From Variovorax sp. Sphag1AA (lineage in GTDB: Bacteria; Pseudomonadota; Gammaproteobacteria; Burkholderiales; Burkholderiaceae_C): a stretch of DNA of 64,000 nucleotides. The translations under genes were made by a program, and so were the position numbers. The DNA lies in NCBI RefSeq assembly GCF_014192575.1, contig NZ_JACHYC010000003.1, positions 62,001-126,000 on the forward strand, given 5' to 3'. Numbering within the stretch: the first letter of the stretch is position 1; every line of letters begins with the position of its first letter. Shown piece after piece: positions 16,295-25,548 of this stretch. The notes below the pieces were generated by a model. That model did not search any database and was not told the origin of the DNA. It worked only from the letters and a program-made list of their open reading frames with translations.

Positions 16295-16798
16295 ATGGAA
16301 GAAATCAAAGGCGCCGAATCGATGCCGCAGGTGCAGACCGCGAATACGAAGATCTGGGCGTGGCTCTTTGCCATCGCGGGTCTCCTGGTGGCTGCCGGCC
16401 TCGTCTGGGCGAGCGATTGGATCACCATGCAGAACGAGCGAACGATCTACACGGTCGATTGCGCGGGCGGGGCGTGGCAGGGAAGGCGCTGCAACGGAAG
16501 GCTCAAGGCGGGCGATCGATATCGATTCCGCGCGCTGCGGGCACGTGGCGAAGTGCTCTTCTGGGTCGTCGGCAGCGGAGAGCCGTCAGGCAAGCTGGCA
16601 CCCTGCGCGATCACCAGCGGCCGGAACTGGACCTGCAAGACGGGTCCGGATGCCGCGCACTCGATCACGCTTCAGATGTCGATGGGCCGGGCCGTCATCA
16701 GCAGCGACGGCGCGACCAAGTCGATTCACGCGGTTCCGAAGTGGCGCTGGTATCTGCTTCGCTGGGGCATCGCTGTGGGCCACTCTGCAGAGAACTGA
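16295..16798 (+). CDS. Hypothetical single-pass membrane protein with four extracytoplasmic cysteines
   Basis: A 167-residue protein I do not recognise. One helix (about residues 20-41) anchors it. The following domain holds four cysteines in two spaced pairs (VDCAGGAWQGRRC and PCAITSGRNWTC) that could form disulfides in the periplasm, and it has a beta-rich composition. Translation from 16295 is supported by AAGGAG upstream. It follows the GcvA-like gene on the same strand and converges with the histidine kinase gene 12 bases on. Confidence 0.65.
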   Translation: MEEIKGAESMPQVQTANTKIWAWLFAIAGLLVAAGLVWASDWITMQNERTIYTVDCAGGAWQGRRCNGRLKAGDRYRFRALRARGEVLFWVVGSGEPSGKLAPCAITSGRNWTCKTGPDAAHSITLQMSMGRAVISSDGATKSIHAVPKWRWYLLRWGIAVGHSAEN

Positions 16799-16810
16799 AA
16801 GGCCCTACCT

Positions 16811-18214
16811 TCAGGTTCCATCAGCCGGTAGCCGCATCGTGAAGAGGGCGCCGCCGCCCGGCAGGTTGGAGGCCTCGATCTGTCCGCCATGGGCGTTCAT
16901 CATGGCCTGGGAGAGAGCCAGTCCGAGGCCGACGCCGGGCGCTCCGTCCCGGCGAGCCGCGGACCCGCGGAAGAACCGGTCGAAGAGGCGAGACATCTCG
17001 CCTTCGCGGAGCCCGGGGCCGGCATCGGCGACGCTCATCAGGGCTTCCTCGCCTTCCTTCGCGATCCGCACGGTCACTCTCCCGCCGGGCGACGAGAACT
17101 TGAGCGCGTTGTCCAGCAAGTTGGCCAGCACGAGGTCTGCCGGACCGCGGCCGATGTGTGCAACGACCGGCACGGGTGCGTCGACCACCAGCGCAACCTG
17201 CCGCTCGCGCGCCCTGGATTCGAGACGCTGGACTGCGGCCTCTGCCAGTTGGTTCAGCGTGACGGACTCGGCCGGAATGTGTTCCTGCCCGGTGTCCAGT
17301 CGCGCCAGGAGAAGCAGTTCTTCGACGAGCAACGTCAGTCGCTCGACTTCTTCCATGCAGGAGTTCAGCGTCTCGACGTAGACCTCGGGGTCGCGCGGCC
17401 TGCGCAGCGCCAGTTCGAGTTCGGTACGCAGCCGCGACAGCGGAGAACGCAACTCGTGGGACGCATCGGCAGTGAAGTGGTACTGCGCGTCGAAGGCGTG
17501 CTGCAGCCGTTCGAGCATGTCGTTGAGCGTGTCCACCAGGCGACCGATCTCATCGTTCGTTCCCGGATGGGGCAAGCGCTTGTCGAGGCTCGTCTCGCCG
17601 ATGCGTCGGGCCTGCTGCACGACGTTGCCGATGGCCGCGAACACGCGTCCCGTCATCAGGGCGCCCGCCCAACCCACGGTCACGGCCAGGGCCACGCCCA
17701 GCGCGATGAAGAGCGCGCTGGCGGCTTCGACCACATTGTTGACGTCGTCGAGCGAGCCTGCGACCTGCACGGCACGCAGTACCTCGGTGCCTTGTATCGC
17801 GGGTACCGACACCATGCGCACAGGCTCTTCGCCGAAGTTCGACAAGGTCTCGAACACGGTTTCACCGGACCGAAGACGCTCCAGCAGGGCCGGGGGCGTA
17901 GGCAGGCGCGCGCTGCCAAGGTTGGAGCTGCGCGCCAGCGCCTCTCCCTGCACATCGACGATCTGCACCAGGCGATCCAGTCGCGCGAAAGAAGGTGCGC
18001 CCGTTCCGGGAGGCGCCTCGTGCACATGCGGCGGCTGCGAGGCGGACTCTTCGAGCATGGCAACTTCGGTGTCGGCGAGTGCGAGCAGGGCGGCGTCGAG
18101 CTGCCCGTGCACTGCGCGCGACAGTCCCCAGTACGCACTCAGCGCGCCGATGCCGAGCACCGTCACGATGACCACCAGATGCACCAGCGCGAGCCGCCGG
18201 CGGAAGCTAAGCAC
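16811..18214 (-). CDS. Sensor histidine kinase of the metal-efflux two-component system
   Basis: A 467-residue inner-membrane kinase: helix ~10-30, periplasmic sensor to ~165, helix ~166-188, HAMP linker, dimerisation box FTADASHELRSPLSRLR with His253, and an ATPase domain with ANLLDNALKFSSPGG, DAGPGL and GVGLGLALSQAMMNAHGG. I chose the GTG at 18214 because it overlaps the response-regulator stop. A longer in-frame reading to 18280 would sit inside that gene. Gene order and the divergent RND operon suggest a CusS/CzcS-like role sensing periplasmic metal; no histidine- or methionine-rich ligand cluster is obvious. Confidence 0.88.
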   Translation of the reverse strand: MLSFRRRLALVHLVVIVTVLGIGALSAYWGLSRAVHGQLDAALLALADTEVAMLEESASQPPHVHEAPPGTGAPSFARLDRLVQIVDVQGEALARSSNLGSARLPTPPALLERLRSGETVFETLSNFGEEPVRMVSVPAIQGTEVLRAVQVAGSLDDVNNVVEAASALFIALGVALAVTVGWAGALMTGRVFAAIGNVVQQARRIGETSLDKRLPHPGTNDEIGRLVDTLNDMLERLQHAFDAQYHFTADASHELRSPLSRLRTELELALRRPRDPEVYVETLNSCMEEVERLTLLVEELLLLARLDTGQEHIPAESVTLNQLAEAAVQRLESRARERQVALVVDAPVPVVAHIGRGPADLVLANLLDNALKFSSPGGRVTVRIAKEGEEALMSVADAGPGLREGEMSRLFDRFFRGSAARRDGAPGVGLGLALSQAMMNAHGGQIEASNLPGGGALFTMRLPADGT

Positions 18215-18884
18215 CGTCGACCTCCAGGCGGAAGCCGCGCCCGCGCACGGTGTGGATGAGGGGGGTGAGGCCCGGCGCATCGACCTTGCGGCGCAGGTTG
18301 CTGATGTGCACGTCGATCAGGTTGTCGATCGCGATCAGCTCGGCCTTCCATACCTGTTCCGCAAGCCGCGAGCGCCCGACCACTTCGCCGGCGTTGCGCA
18401 TCAGGATCTCGAGGATCGCGTATTCCTTGCGCGTGAGGTCGAGGCCGGCACCGTCTCGCGTGACCTGCTGGGCCATGGGGTCGAGCCGAAGGTCCGCGAC
18501 GGTGAGCACCGGTGGCCGCGTGAGCTCGGAGCGGCGCAGCAGCGCGCGCACACGCGCCAGCAGCTCTTCGAACGCGAAGGGTTTGACCAGGTAGTCGTCC
18601 GCGCCGATGTTCAGCCCCACCACGCGATCCGACAGGCTGTCGCGTGCCGTGAGCATCAAGATCGGCGTCTGCACGCCGCGAGTGCGCAACGCCTGGCACA
18701 GCGCTGTGCCATCGCGGTCGGGCAGCATCCAGTCGAGCACGATGAGGTCGTGTTCGACGGCAGCGATGAGTTGGTCGCCTTCCTCGGCGGTGAAGGCAAG
18801 GTCGATCACGAAGCCTTCTTCACCAAGGCCTCGGGAAAGCAGGGCGGCCGCCTTGCGGTCGTCGTCGACAAGCAGAATTCTCAT
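18207..18884 (-). CDS. OmpR-family response regulator of the metal-efflux system
   Basis: A 225-residue regulator. The receiver domain has VDDD at 6-9, phospho-acceptor Asp51 (VLDWMLPDRDG) and Lys101 (DDYLVKPF). The C-terminal winged helix has LTRKEYAILEILMRNAGEVV and DVHISNLRRKVD. It overlaps its kinase by eight bases and diverges from the RND efflux operon, whose promoter carries repeated TTCAGG elements. This is the standard CusR/CzcR/CopR layout, so autoregulation plus activation of the pump is expected. Confidence 0.92.
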   Translation of the reverse strand: MRILLVDDDRKAAALLSRGLGEEGFVIDLAFTAEEGDQLIAAVEHDLIVLDWMLPDRDGTALCQALRTRGVQTPILMLTARDSLSDRVVGLNIGADDYLVKPFAFEELLARVRALLRRSELTRPPVLTVADLRLDPMAQQVTRDGAGLDLTRKEYAILEILMRNAGEVVGRSRLAEQVWKAELIAIDNLIDVHISNLRRKVDAPGLTPLIHTVRGRGFRLEVDGA

Positions 18885-18939
18885 GAGCGCGGGGCACAGT
18901 TTCTCGCAGTTCAGCGGGGTCCGATGAGCCGGCGGGCTT

Positions 18940-18979
18940 CCTGAAGAAGAATTCAGGTTTTCTTGGGGCGATCTTCAGG
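18940..18979. promoter_or_regulatory. TTCAGG repeats, likely response-regulator site for the RND operon
   Basis: CCTGAA-GAAGAA-TTCAGG forms a perfect inverted repeat at 18940-18957, and a further TTCAGG lies at 18974-18979, 22 bases (two helical turns) from the previous one. A related TTCAGC is at 18910. The cluster fills the gap between the regulator start (18884) and the adaptor gene, fitting tandem OmpR-family binding. Confidence 0.55.
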
Positions 18980-19011
18980 CACACGTGGCTACTCTCGCGC
19001 GGCTTTCCGTG

Positions 19012-20184
19012 ATGGAGCCACCGAGTACCGTGAAACTGCCTTCTTCCCAGTCCCGCCCCCTTTGGGTGGTCGCCGGCGTCGTGCTGTGCGCGCTCATCGC
19101 CTTCGGCGTGTGGCGTGCCCTGCGTGCAGAGGCGCCCGCCGCCGCGCTCGCTTCGCGCCCGGAGCTCGTGCGGAGCGCCAACCGGCTCTTCGTGCCCGAG
19201 GACTCGCCGCTACGCAAGCGCCTTGCCGTGGCGCCGGTGGACGAGTCGACTTCGGCGCACAGCGTGACCCTGCCCGCCGTGGTCGAGGCAGACCCGGCGA
19301 GCACCGTCAACATCCTGCCGCCCGCGACCGGGCGGGTACTGACGCTGAAGGTTCGGTTGGGGGACACCGTGCGGCGCGGGCAGGAGCTCGCGACCCTGAG
19401 CTCTTCCGACTTCGCGCAGGCCGTCGCCGACGTGCAGAAAGCGCGCGATGCGCTCGACCTGGCGCAGCGCGCACTCACGCGCGCACGTGGCGTGAACGAG
19501 GCGGGATCGAACGCCGCCAAGGACGTGGAGGCGGCCACGAGCGCTGTGGTCCAGCAGACTGCGGAGCTTCGCCGCAGCGAGATCCGTCTGCGCAGCCTCA
19601 ACGAGGGGAATGCGTCGACTGCGGCAGGACCGGCGTTGTTGAGCGTGATCTCGCCCATCTCCGGCAGCGTGACAGCGATGTCGACCGCGCCCGGCGCCGT
19701 CGTGAACGACGCCACGGCGAGCCTCATGACGATCTCCAACCTGGAGCACGTCTGGCTCACGGCGAACGTGCCCGAGGCCCTGGTCGGCACGGTGGCGAAC
19801 GGGCAGGACGTCTCCGTCGCGCTGGCCGCTTTCCCGGGGCAGGTCTTCAGCGGAAAGATCGCCTTCGTGGCGACGGTGCTCGACGCAGACACCCGCCGTG
19901 CCAAGGCCCGTATCGCCTTCGCGAATCCGCAAGGCCTGTTCAAGCCCAACATGTATGCGACCGCGAGGATCGCGGTGCCGCAGAGGCCGCAGCCGCAGGT
20001 GCCCACGTCCGCGTTGATCATGATCAACGACAGCACCAGCGTCTTCGTCGAGGTCGATCCATGGACCTTCGTGCGGCGGAACATCGAGCTCGGGAGCGAG
20101 GACGGCAACCAGGTGCGCGTGCGCAGCGGCCTCGAGAGCGGCGAGCGCGTCGTCGTGCGCGGAGGCGTGCTGCTGAATGATTAA
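19012..20184 (+). CDS. RND efflux periplasmic adaptor (membrane fusion protein)
   Basis: A protein of about 390 residues anchored by one N-terminal helix (SRPLWVVAGVVLCALIAFGVW). The lipoyl/barrel-sandwich halves (ATGRVLTLKVRLGDTVRRGQ and ISPISGSVTAMSTAPGAVV) flank an alpha-hairpin, followed by a beta-barrel (NLEHVWLTANVPE) and membrane-proximal domain. It bridges the inner-membrane pump and the outer-membrane channel. I used ATG 19012; a GTG at 18985 is also possible and neither has a strong ribosome site. No N-terminal histidine-rich metal sequence is present. The stop overlaps the pump gene by eight bases. Confidence 0.85.
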   Translation: MEPPSTVKLPSSQSRPLWVVAGVVLCALIAFGVWRALRAEAPAAALASRPELVRSANRLFVPEDSPLRKRLAVAPVDESTSAHSVTLPAVVEADPASTVNILPPATGRVLTLKVRLGDTVRRGQELATLSSSDFAQAVADVQKARDALDLAQRALTRARGVNEAGSNAAKDVEAATSAVVQQTAELRRSEIRLRSLNEGNASTAAGPALLSVISPISGSVTAMSTAPGAVVNDATASLMTISNLEHVWLTANVPEALVGTVANGQDVSVALAAFPGQVFSGKIAFVATVLDADTRRAKARIAFANPQGLFKPNMYATARIAVPQRPQPQVPTSALIMINDSTSVFVEVDPWTFVRRNIELGSEDGNQVRVRSGLESGERVVVRGGVLLND

Positions 20185-23100
20185 CCTCATCATCACGCAG
20201 TTCTTCCGCCGCAGGCATCTGGCCTGGGCCATGTCGATCATGCTCGTCGTCTTCGGCTACTGGTCGTGGACGCAGATGACGGTGGAGGCCTACCCGGATC
20301 TCGGCGACGTGAGCGTGCAGGTCACCACGCAGGCGGGCGGCCTGGCCGCCGAAGAGATCGAGCAGCAGATCACCACGCCGCTCGAGCGCGCGCTGAACAA
20401 CACGCCCGGGCTGGCCTCGATCCGATCGAGCAGCACCTTTGGCCTGTCGCTGATCACCCTGACTTTCAAGGACGGCACGGATGACTACTTCGCGCGCCAG
20501 CGCGTGAGCGAGCGCATCGCGCAAGTGACCTTGCCTGCAGGCGTTCAACCGGGGCTGGGCCCGTTGGCCGGGCCGGCCGGCGAGATCTTCCGCTACACGC
20601 TCGAATCCGACACCCGGAACCTGATGGAGCTCTCGGAGATCCAGCGCTGGAAGGTGATTCCGGCACTCAGGCAGGTGCCCGGCGTGGTGGACGTGAGCAA
20701 CTTCGGCGGCTTCACGAAGGAGTTCCAGCTCGAAGCCGACCCGGAGAAGCTGCAGGCGCACGGCCTTGCGCTGAGCGACGTGGTGAACGCGATCAACAAC
20801 GGCAGCGCCAACGGTGGCGGCGGCCGCATTGCGCGCGGCGAGCAGAGCTACATCGTGCGCGGCATCGGACTGGTTCATTCGCTCGACGACCTCGGATCGG
20901 TGGTCGTGTCGCAGAGCGGCGGATCGCCCGTGCTGGTGCGCGACCTCGGGCGGCTGCAGTTCGGCCATCAGGAGCGCGGCGGCATCCTGGGCAAGGACAC
21001 CAACCCCGACACCGTCAGCGGCATCGTGCTGATGCTCAAGTACGAGAACCCTTCGCGCGTGCTCGAAGGCGTGCACGCCAGGGTCGATGCGCTGCAGGCC
21101 GAACTCGCCCAGATGGACGTGAGGATCGTGCCCTACATCGACCGCGACGACCTGGTGAAGCTCACGGTCGAGAAAGTCACCCACACCGTCCTGGAGGGCA
21201 TGGCGCTTGTGACGGTGGTGCTCGTGCTGTTCCTCGGCAGTCCGCGTAGCGCGCTGGTCGCCGCGGTGGCCATCCCGATGTCGCTGGTGACGGTCTTCAT
21301 CGTCATGCATCTCACGCGCATGCCCGCGAACCTGTTCTCTCTGGGGGCCATCGACTTCGGGATCATCGTGGACGGCGCGATCGTCGTCATGGAAGCGACC
21401 CTCCGGCGACGCGAAGAGGAGCCCGAAGCGGTCCTGACCGAAGGCAACCTCCTGGAGACCGTGAGCCATGTCTCGGGCCCGATCTTCTTCGCGACGCTGA
21501 TCATCATCACCGCGTACTTCCCCCTGTTCGCCTTCGAGCGTGCCGAGGGAAAGCTCTTCAAGCCCATGGCGTTCACCGTTGGCATCGCACTGCTGGGTGC
21601 GTTGCTCTGCGCGCTGACGCTCATCCCGAGCCTGGCCTACGTGGCCTTGCGCAAGCCGCAGAAGCCCTTCGTGAACCGGCCGCTCGTCTGGCTGACGAAT
21701 GCGTATCGGCGCGTGCTGCAGCATCTGCTGGATGCGCCGTCCATCGCCTATGGCGTGAGCGCGTTGGCACTGGCGGCGGTGGTGATCCTCGGCGCGACGG
21801 CGGGGCGCGAGTTCCTGCCCGACATCGACGAAGGCGCACTGTGGCTCCAGGTCCAGTTGCCTTCGGGCCTGTCGCTCGACAAGGCCAGCGAGATGGCGAA
21901 CGAGTTGCGGCATGTGCTGCTCGAATATCCGGAGGTCTCCTACGTGGTGACGCAGCTCGGTCGTAACGACGACGGGACCGATCCGTGGACGCCTTCGCAT
22001 GTCGAAGTGCCGGTGGGCCTGAAGCCCTACAGCCAGTGGCCCGAAGGCGTCGACAAGGCGGCCTTCGTGCGCACGCTGAACGCGCGTTTCGCGACGATGC
22101 CCGGCTTCTCGGTCGGCATCAGCCAGCCGATCATCGACGGCGTCAACGACGCCGTGGGCGGCGCGCACAGCCCGCTGGTGCTGCGCATCTACGGGCAGGA
22201 CCTGCGCGAGAGCCGGCGCATCGGCACGGACATCGTCGCCCTGCTCGAACAGATCCGCGGCACGGCTTCGGCGTCCCTGTTCCAGGAGCCGCCGATCCCG
22301 CAGGTCGTGATCTCGCTGGACCGCGAGGCGGCCGCGCGCTTCGGGGTCAACGCGGCCGATGTCGCCAACCTCGTGCAGACCGGCATCGGTGGCGCGCCGG
22401 TCATTGCCGTGTACGTCGGCGATCGCACCTACAACGTCGGCGTGCGCTTTCCCAATGCGTACAAGGGCAACGCGGAAGCCATCGGTGCACTGCTGCTGAA
22501 CGGCAGCGGCGGCACGAAGATCCAGTTGTCGCAGGTGGCGAGCATCCGGCTCCAGACCGGGGAGGGGACGATCTCGCACGAGATGAACGAACGCCAGATC
22601 ACCGTGCGGATCGACAACCGCGACCGGGACCTGGCCTCTTACCTCGTCGAAGCGCAGAAGCGCATCGCCGACGAGATCAAGTTCGACCGCAAGGCATTCA
22701 GGCTTCAATGGGCTGGCCAGTTCGAGAACCAGCAGCGCGCGCAGGCCCGCCTCACGATCTCGCTCGCGATCGTGGTTGCCATCATGGCGGTGCTGCTGTT
22801 CTTCCAGTTCGGCACGGTGCGCCAGGTGGCGCTGGTCCTGGGCGTGGTGCCGATGGCGATGCTGGGCGGGCTCATCACTGTGCACCTCGCGGGCGAGACG
22901 CTGAACGTCGCAACCTCGGTCGGCTTCATCGCGCTCTTCGGCGTCTCGATCCAGAACGGGATCATCATGGTTGCGAACTTCAGGCGCGTGCGCGGCGAAG
23001 GCCTGGACCTGCAGGCTTCGGTGCTCGAAGGTGCTTCCGAGCGGTTGCGGCCCGTGCTCATGACGGCCACCGTGGCATCGATCGGCATGCTGCCCGCTGC

Positions 23101-23272
23101 GCTCGCCACAGGGGTCGGCACCGACGTGCAGCGCGGGCTTGCCACCGTGGTGGTCGGGGGCCTGTCCGTTTCCACGCTGCTGACGCTCTTCATCCTGCCC
23201 ACGCTTTATTTCTCGATGGAGCGTTCATTCGAGCGCAAGGGCTGGGGCGCCCGTCGCCGGCGCGATCGGTGA
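20177..23272 (+). CDS. CzcA-type heavy-metal RND efflux pump
   Basis: A 1031-residue inner-membrane proton antiporter with the usual two repeats of one helix, a large periplasmic domain and five further helices. The helix-4 signature reads LGAIDFGIIVDGAIVVMEA, the aspartate/aspartate/glutamate pattern of HME-RND pumps and close to the CzcA/CnrA/NccA form. LPDIDEGALWLQVQLPSG and FGVSIQNGIIMVANF also match the family. It is the core of a tripartite system with the adaptor and channel around it. The exact metal (Co/Zn/Ni or Cu/Ag) cannot be read with confidence; the DFGIIVDGA form favours divalent cations. Confidence 0.9.
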   Translation: MINLIITQFFRRRHLAWAMSIMLVVFGYWSWTQMTVEAYPDLGDVSVQVTTQAGGLAAEEIEQQITTPLERALNNTPGLASIRSSSTFGLSLITLTFKDGTDDYFARQRVSERIAQVTLPAGVQPGLGPLAGPAGEIFRYTLESDTRNLMELSEIQRWKVIPALRQVPGVVDVSNFGGFTKEFQLEADPEKLQAHGLALSDVVNAINNGSANGGGGRIARGEQSYIVRGIGLVHSLDDLGSVVVSQSGGSPVLVRDLGRLQFGHQERGGILGKDTNPDTVSGIVLMLKYENPSRVLEGVHARVDALQAELAQMDVRIVPYIDRDDLVKLTVEKVTHTVLEGMALVTVVLVLFLGSPRSALVAAVAIPMSLVTVFIVMHLTRMPANLFSLGAIDFGIIVDGAIVVMEATLRRREEEPEAVLTEGNLLETVSHVSGPIFFATLIIITAYFPLFAFERAEGKLFKPMAFTVGIALLGALLCALTLIPSLAYVALRKPQKPFVNRPLVWLTNAYRRVLQHLLDAPSIAYGVSALALAAVVILGATAGREFLPDIDEGALWLQVQLPSGLSLDKASEMANELRHVLLEYPEVSYVVTQLGRNDDGTDPWTPSHVEVPVGLKPYSQWPEGVDKAAFVRTLNARFATMPGFSVGISQPIIDGVNDAVGGAHSPLVLRIYGQDLRESRRIGTDIVALLEQIRGTASASLFQEPPIPQVVISLDREAAARFGVNAADVANLVQTGIGGAPVIAVYVGDRTYNVGVRFPNAYKGNAEAIGALLLNGSGGTKIQLSQVASIRLQTGEGTISHEMNERQITVRIDNRDRDLASYLVEAQKRIADEIKFDRKAFRLQWAGQFENQQRAQARLTISLAIVVAIMAVLLFFQFGTVRQVALVLGVVPMAMLGGLITVHLAGETLNVATSVGFIALFGVSIQNGIIMVANFRRVRGEGLDLQASVLEGASERLRPVLMTATVASIGMLPAALATGVGTDVQRGLATVVVGGLSVSTLLTLFILPTLYFSMERSFERKGWGARRRRDR

Positions 23273-23273
23273 G

Positions 23274-24797
23274 ATGACGATGAGAAGCACCTCCATCCGA
23301 TCGCTGACACGCGTGCGTCGCGTCGCGTCGCTCGCCTCGGCCGCGTTGCTGGCGGCTTGCACGGTGGGTCCGGACTACGTGCGTCCCGACCTCTCGCTTC
23401 CGGCGCGCTATGTGGCCGGCGCGCCATCCCCCGAGGCTGGGTCGCAACGGCTCGTCGACTCGGACGACATCCCGGCCCAGTGGTGGCAGGCCTTCCATTC
23501 CGATGCACTGAGCGCGTGGGTGAGGGACAGCCTCGCGCACAACCCCAACATTGACTCAGCGCAGGCCGCATTGCGCGTCGCACAGGAGAACGCCCAGGCC
23601 GAAGCGGGTGCGTTGTGGCCGGCCGTGGCCCTGAACTACTCGCCGATCCGGCAGAAGGTGTCGGAGGCAGTGGCCAGTCCTGTATCGACCAACGAACTGC
23701 TCTACACGCTCCATACCGCGCAGGTGACCGTGACCTATGCGCCGGACGTCTTCGGCGGCACCCGGCGGACCATCGAGGCTGCGCGCGCGCAGGTCGAGAC
23801 GCAGCAGTTCCAGCTCGAAGCGGCGAACCTGACACTCAGTTCGAACGTGGTGGTCGCCGCCATCAACGAGGCATCGTTGCGCGGCCAGCGCGACGCGACG
23901 ATCGCCATCGTCGAATCGCAGAAGCAGTCGCTCCAGATGTTCGATCGCGCACAGCGACTCGGGCAGGCGTCCCTCGCAGACGTGGATGCACAGAAGGCGG
24001 CGCTCGCGGCGAGCGAAGCGGCGCTGCCGCTCCTCGACAAGCAGCTCGCGATCCAGCGCAACCAGCTTCTGATACTGGCCGGCCGCTATCCGGCCGACGA
24101 CACCGGCGAGCGCTTCGACCTCGCAGCGATCGAACTCCCCGCCGAGCTGCCCGTGACGCTGCCCTCGACGCTGGTCGAGCACCGTCCGGACGTGCGGGCT
24201 GCCGAGGCGCAGATGCATGCGGCAAGCGCCGCGGTCGGCGTCGCTGTTGCGGCAAGGCTCCCGAGCGTGGTGCTGGGCGTCAACAACTACGGCAGCGCCG
24301 CGGCCACGCTGTCCGGGCTCTTCAGTTCGTCGACCATGTTCTGGACCCTTGCCGCGAGCGTGACGCAGCCGGTTCTCGATGGCGGGATGCTGAAGCACCG
24401 CGAGGCCGCGGCCAGGGCCGCCTTCGATCAGAGCACTGCCCAGTACCGCGCGACGGTGCTGGGCGCGTTCCAGGACGTCGCCAATGCGCTGCAGTCCGTC
24501 GATGCCGACACACGTGCATTGCGGACAGCCCTGGACGCCGAGCATGCAGCATCGAGAAGCCTTGCGCGGTCGCGTGAGCAGTTCCGCCTCGGCGATGCCA
24601 GTGCGTTGTCGGTCTTGCAGGCTCAACAGGCCTGGCAGCAGGCCACTGTCAATCTGGTGCAGGCGCGTGCGGCGCGCCTGACCGATACCGCCGCCCTGTT
24701 CGTTGCGCTCGGGGGCGGTTGGTGGAGTCATCAGGGCGAAGCCGTCGGCATGGCCGCACCCGATGCATCGCGCAATTCTTCGAGACACACGGAATGA
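23274..24797 (+). CDS. NodT/CusC-family outer-membrane efflux lipoprotein
   Basis: A 507-residue outer-membrane channel. The signal peptide ends in a lipobox, ALLAAC, with Cys29 acylated in the mature protein; then TVGPDYVRPDLSLP, the usual start of NodT-type channels. Two OEP repeats of long helices and beta strands follow, with LVEHRPDVRAAEAQMHAASAAVG opening the second. It starts two bases after the pump stop; an in-frame ATG at 23280 is an alternative. It completes the tripartite pump. Confidence 0.9.
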   Translation: MTMRSTSIRSLTRVRRVASLASAALLAACTVGPDYVRPDLSLPARYVAGAPSPEAGSQRLVDSDDIPAQWWQAFHSDALSAWVRDSLAHNPNIDSAQAALRVAQENAQAEAGALWPAVALNYSPIRQKVSEAVASPVSTNELLYTLHTAQVTVTYAPDVFGGTRRTIEAARAQVETQQFQLEAANLTLSSNVVVAAINEASLRGQRDATIAIVESQKQSLQMFDRAQRLGQASLADVDAQKAALAASEAALPLLDKQLAIQRNQLLILAGRYPADDTGERFDLAAIELPAELPVTLPSTLVEHRPDVRAAEAQMHAASAAVGVAVAARLPSVVLGVNNYGSAAATLSGLFSSSTMFWTLAASVTQPVLDGGMLKHREAAARAAFDQSTAQYRATVLGAFQDVANALQSVDADTRALRTALDAEHAASRSLARSREQFRLGDASALSVLQAQQAWQQATVNLVQARAARLTDTAALFVALGGGWWSHQGEAVGMAAPDASRNSSRHTE

Positions 24798-25177
24798 ATA
24801 TCACCAGACATGAGATGGGTCCGCGGTTCAGCGAGATGGTCGTGGTCGACCTCGGCACGGCGCGCCTGCTGTACCTGTCGGGGCAGGTGGCCGAGAACGC
24901 ATCACTCGACGTCACCGGCCAGGCCCGACAGGTCCTGAGCCGCATCGATGAGTTGCTGGCCCGCGAAGGTGCGACGCGCGAGCACGTCGTGAGCGCCACC
25001 ATCTACCTGCGCACGGTCGGTGACTATGCGGCGATGAACGCGATCTGGGACGAATGGGTGCCAGAAGGCCATTCGCCGGCGCGCGCCACGGTGGGCGCGA
25101 AGCTGATCGATTCGGAATACCGAATCGAGATCCAGGTGGTGGCGGCCATCGGCAACGTGCGCACGCCGAATCCGTAG
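24794..25177 (+). CDS. RidA family protein
   Basis: A 127-residue cytoplasmic protein of the RidA/YjgF fold: LLYLSGQVAENASLDVTGQARQVL, ATREHVVSATIYLRTVGDYAAMN, PARATVGAKL and IEIQVVAAI. RidA enzymes deaminate reactive enamines and imines; the catalytic arginine corresponds to Arg in the PARATVGA block. The gene overlaps the efflux-channel stop as ATGA, an unusual place for it, and appears to be the last gene of the efflux transcript. Confidence 0.85.
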   Translation: MNITRHEMGPRFSEMVVVDLGTARLLYLSGQVAENASLDVTGQARQVLSRIDELLAREGATREHVVSATIYLRTVGDYAAMNAIWDEWVPEGHSPARATVGAKLIDSEYRIEIQVVAAIGNVRTPNP

Positions 25178-25180
25178 GAA

Positions 25181-25546
25181 ATGGCAGATATGAAGCGGCC
25201 CATCATGCGTCGCGCGGCCTTGCCGGTCGTGATGCTCGCCATGGCGGGGTGCGCTGGCTCAGGCGTGTTCGGAAGGGCGCCGCCGGGTTGGCACGATGCC
25301 GTGGTCGAGCGTCTCGGGAGCCATGCGGCGCTCGCCGCCGAGGCAGATCTGGATTGCAGCGCCGGTGTCGTTTCCGATGCGCCTTTCGTCGTCGCGCGTT
25401 ATCACCGAGCCGGCGTTCATAGCCGCTCCATCGGAAGACTTCTGGGCCCGTCGGATCCGCCGCTGCACGTCGGCCAGAAAGTGCGCATCTCCATCCATGA
25501 CTGCAGCGCGCCGTTCGTCCCTGTGAGCGCGGCTTCGCCGACCTAG
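25181..25546 (+). CDS. Small putative lipoprotein
   Basis: A 121-residue protein of unknown function. The lipoprotein signal ends at MLAMAGC (Cys24). The mature part has two further cysteines (LDCSAG and HDCSAP), possibly one disulfide. It begins three bases after the RidA stop and may ride on the efflux transcript; ATG 25190 is an alternative start with a better-spaced AGGA. No family recognised. Confidence 0.6.
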   Translation: MADMKRPIMRRAALPVVMLAMAGCAGSGVFGRAPPGWHDAVVERLGSHAALAAEADLDCSAGVVSDAPFVVARYHRAGVHSRSIGRLLGPSDPPLHVGQKVRISIHDCSAPFVPVSAASPT

Positions 25547-25548
25547 CC

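Noticed and set aside
20024..22885. A 953-codon open frame on the minus strand
   Set aside because: It lies opposite the CzcA-type pump gene, is rich in His/Arg/Gln/Asp as expected for antisense of high-GC coding DNA, and shows no domain.
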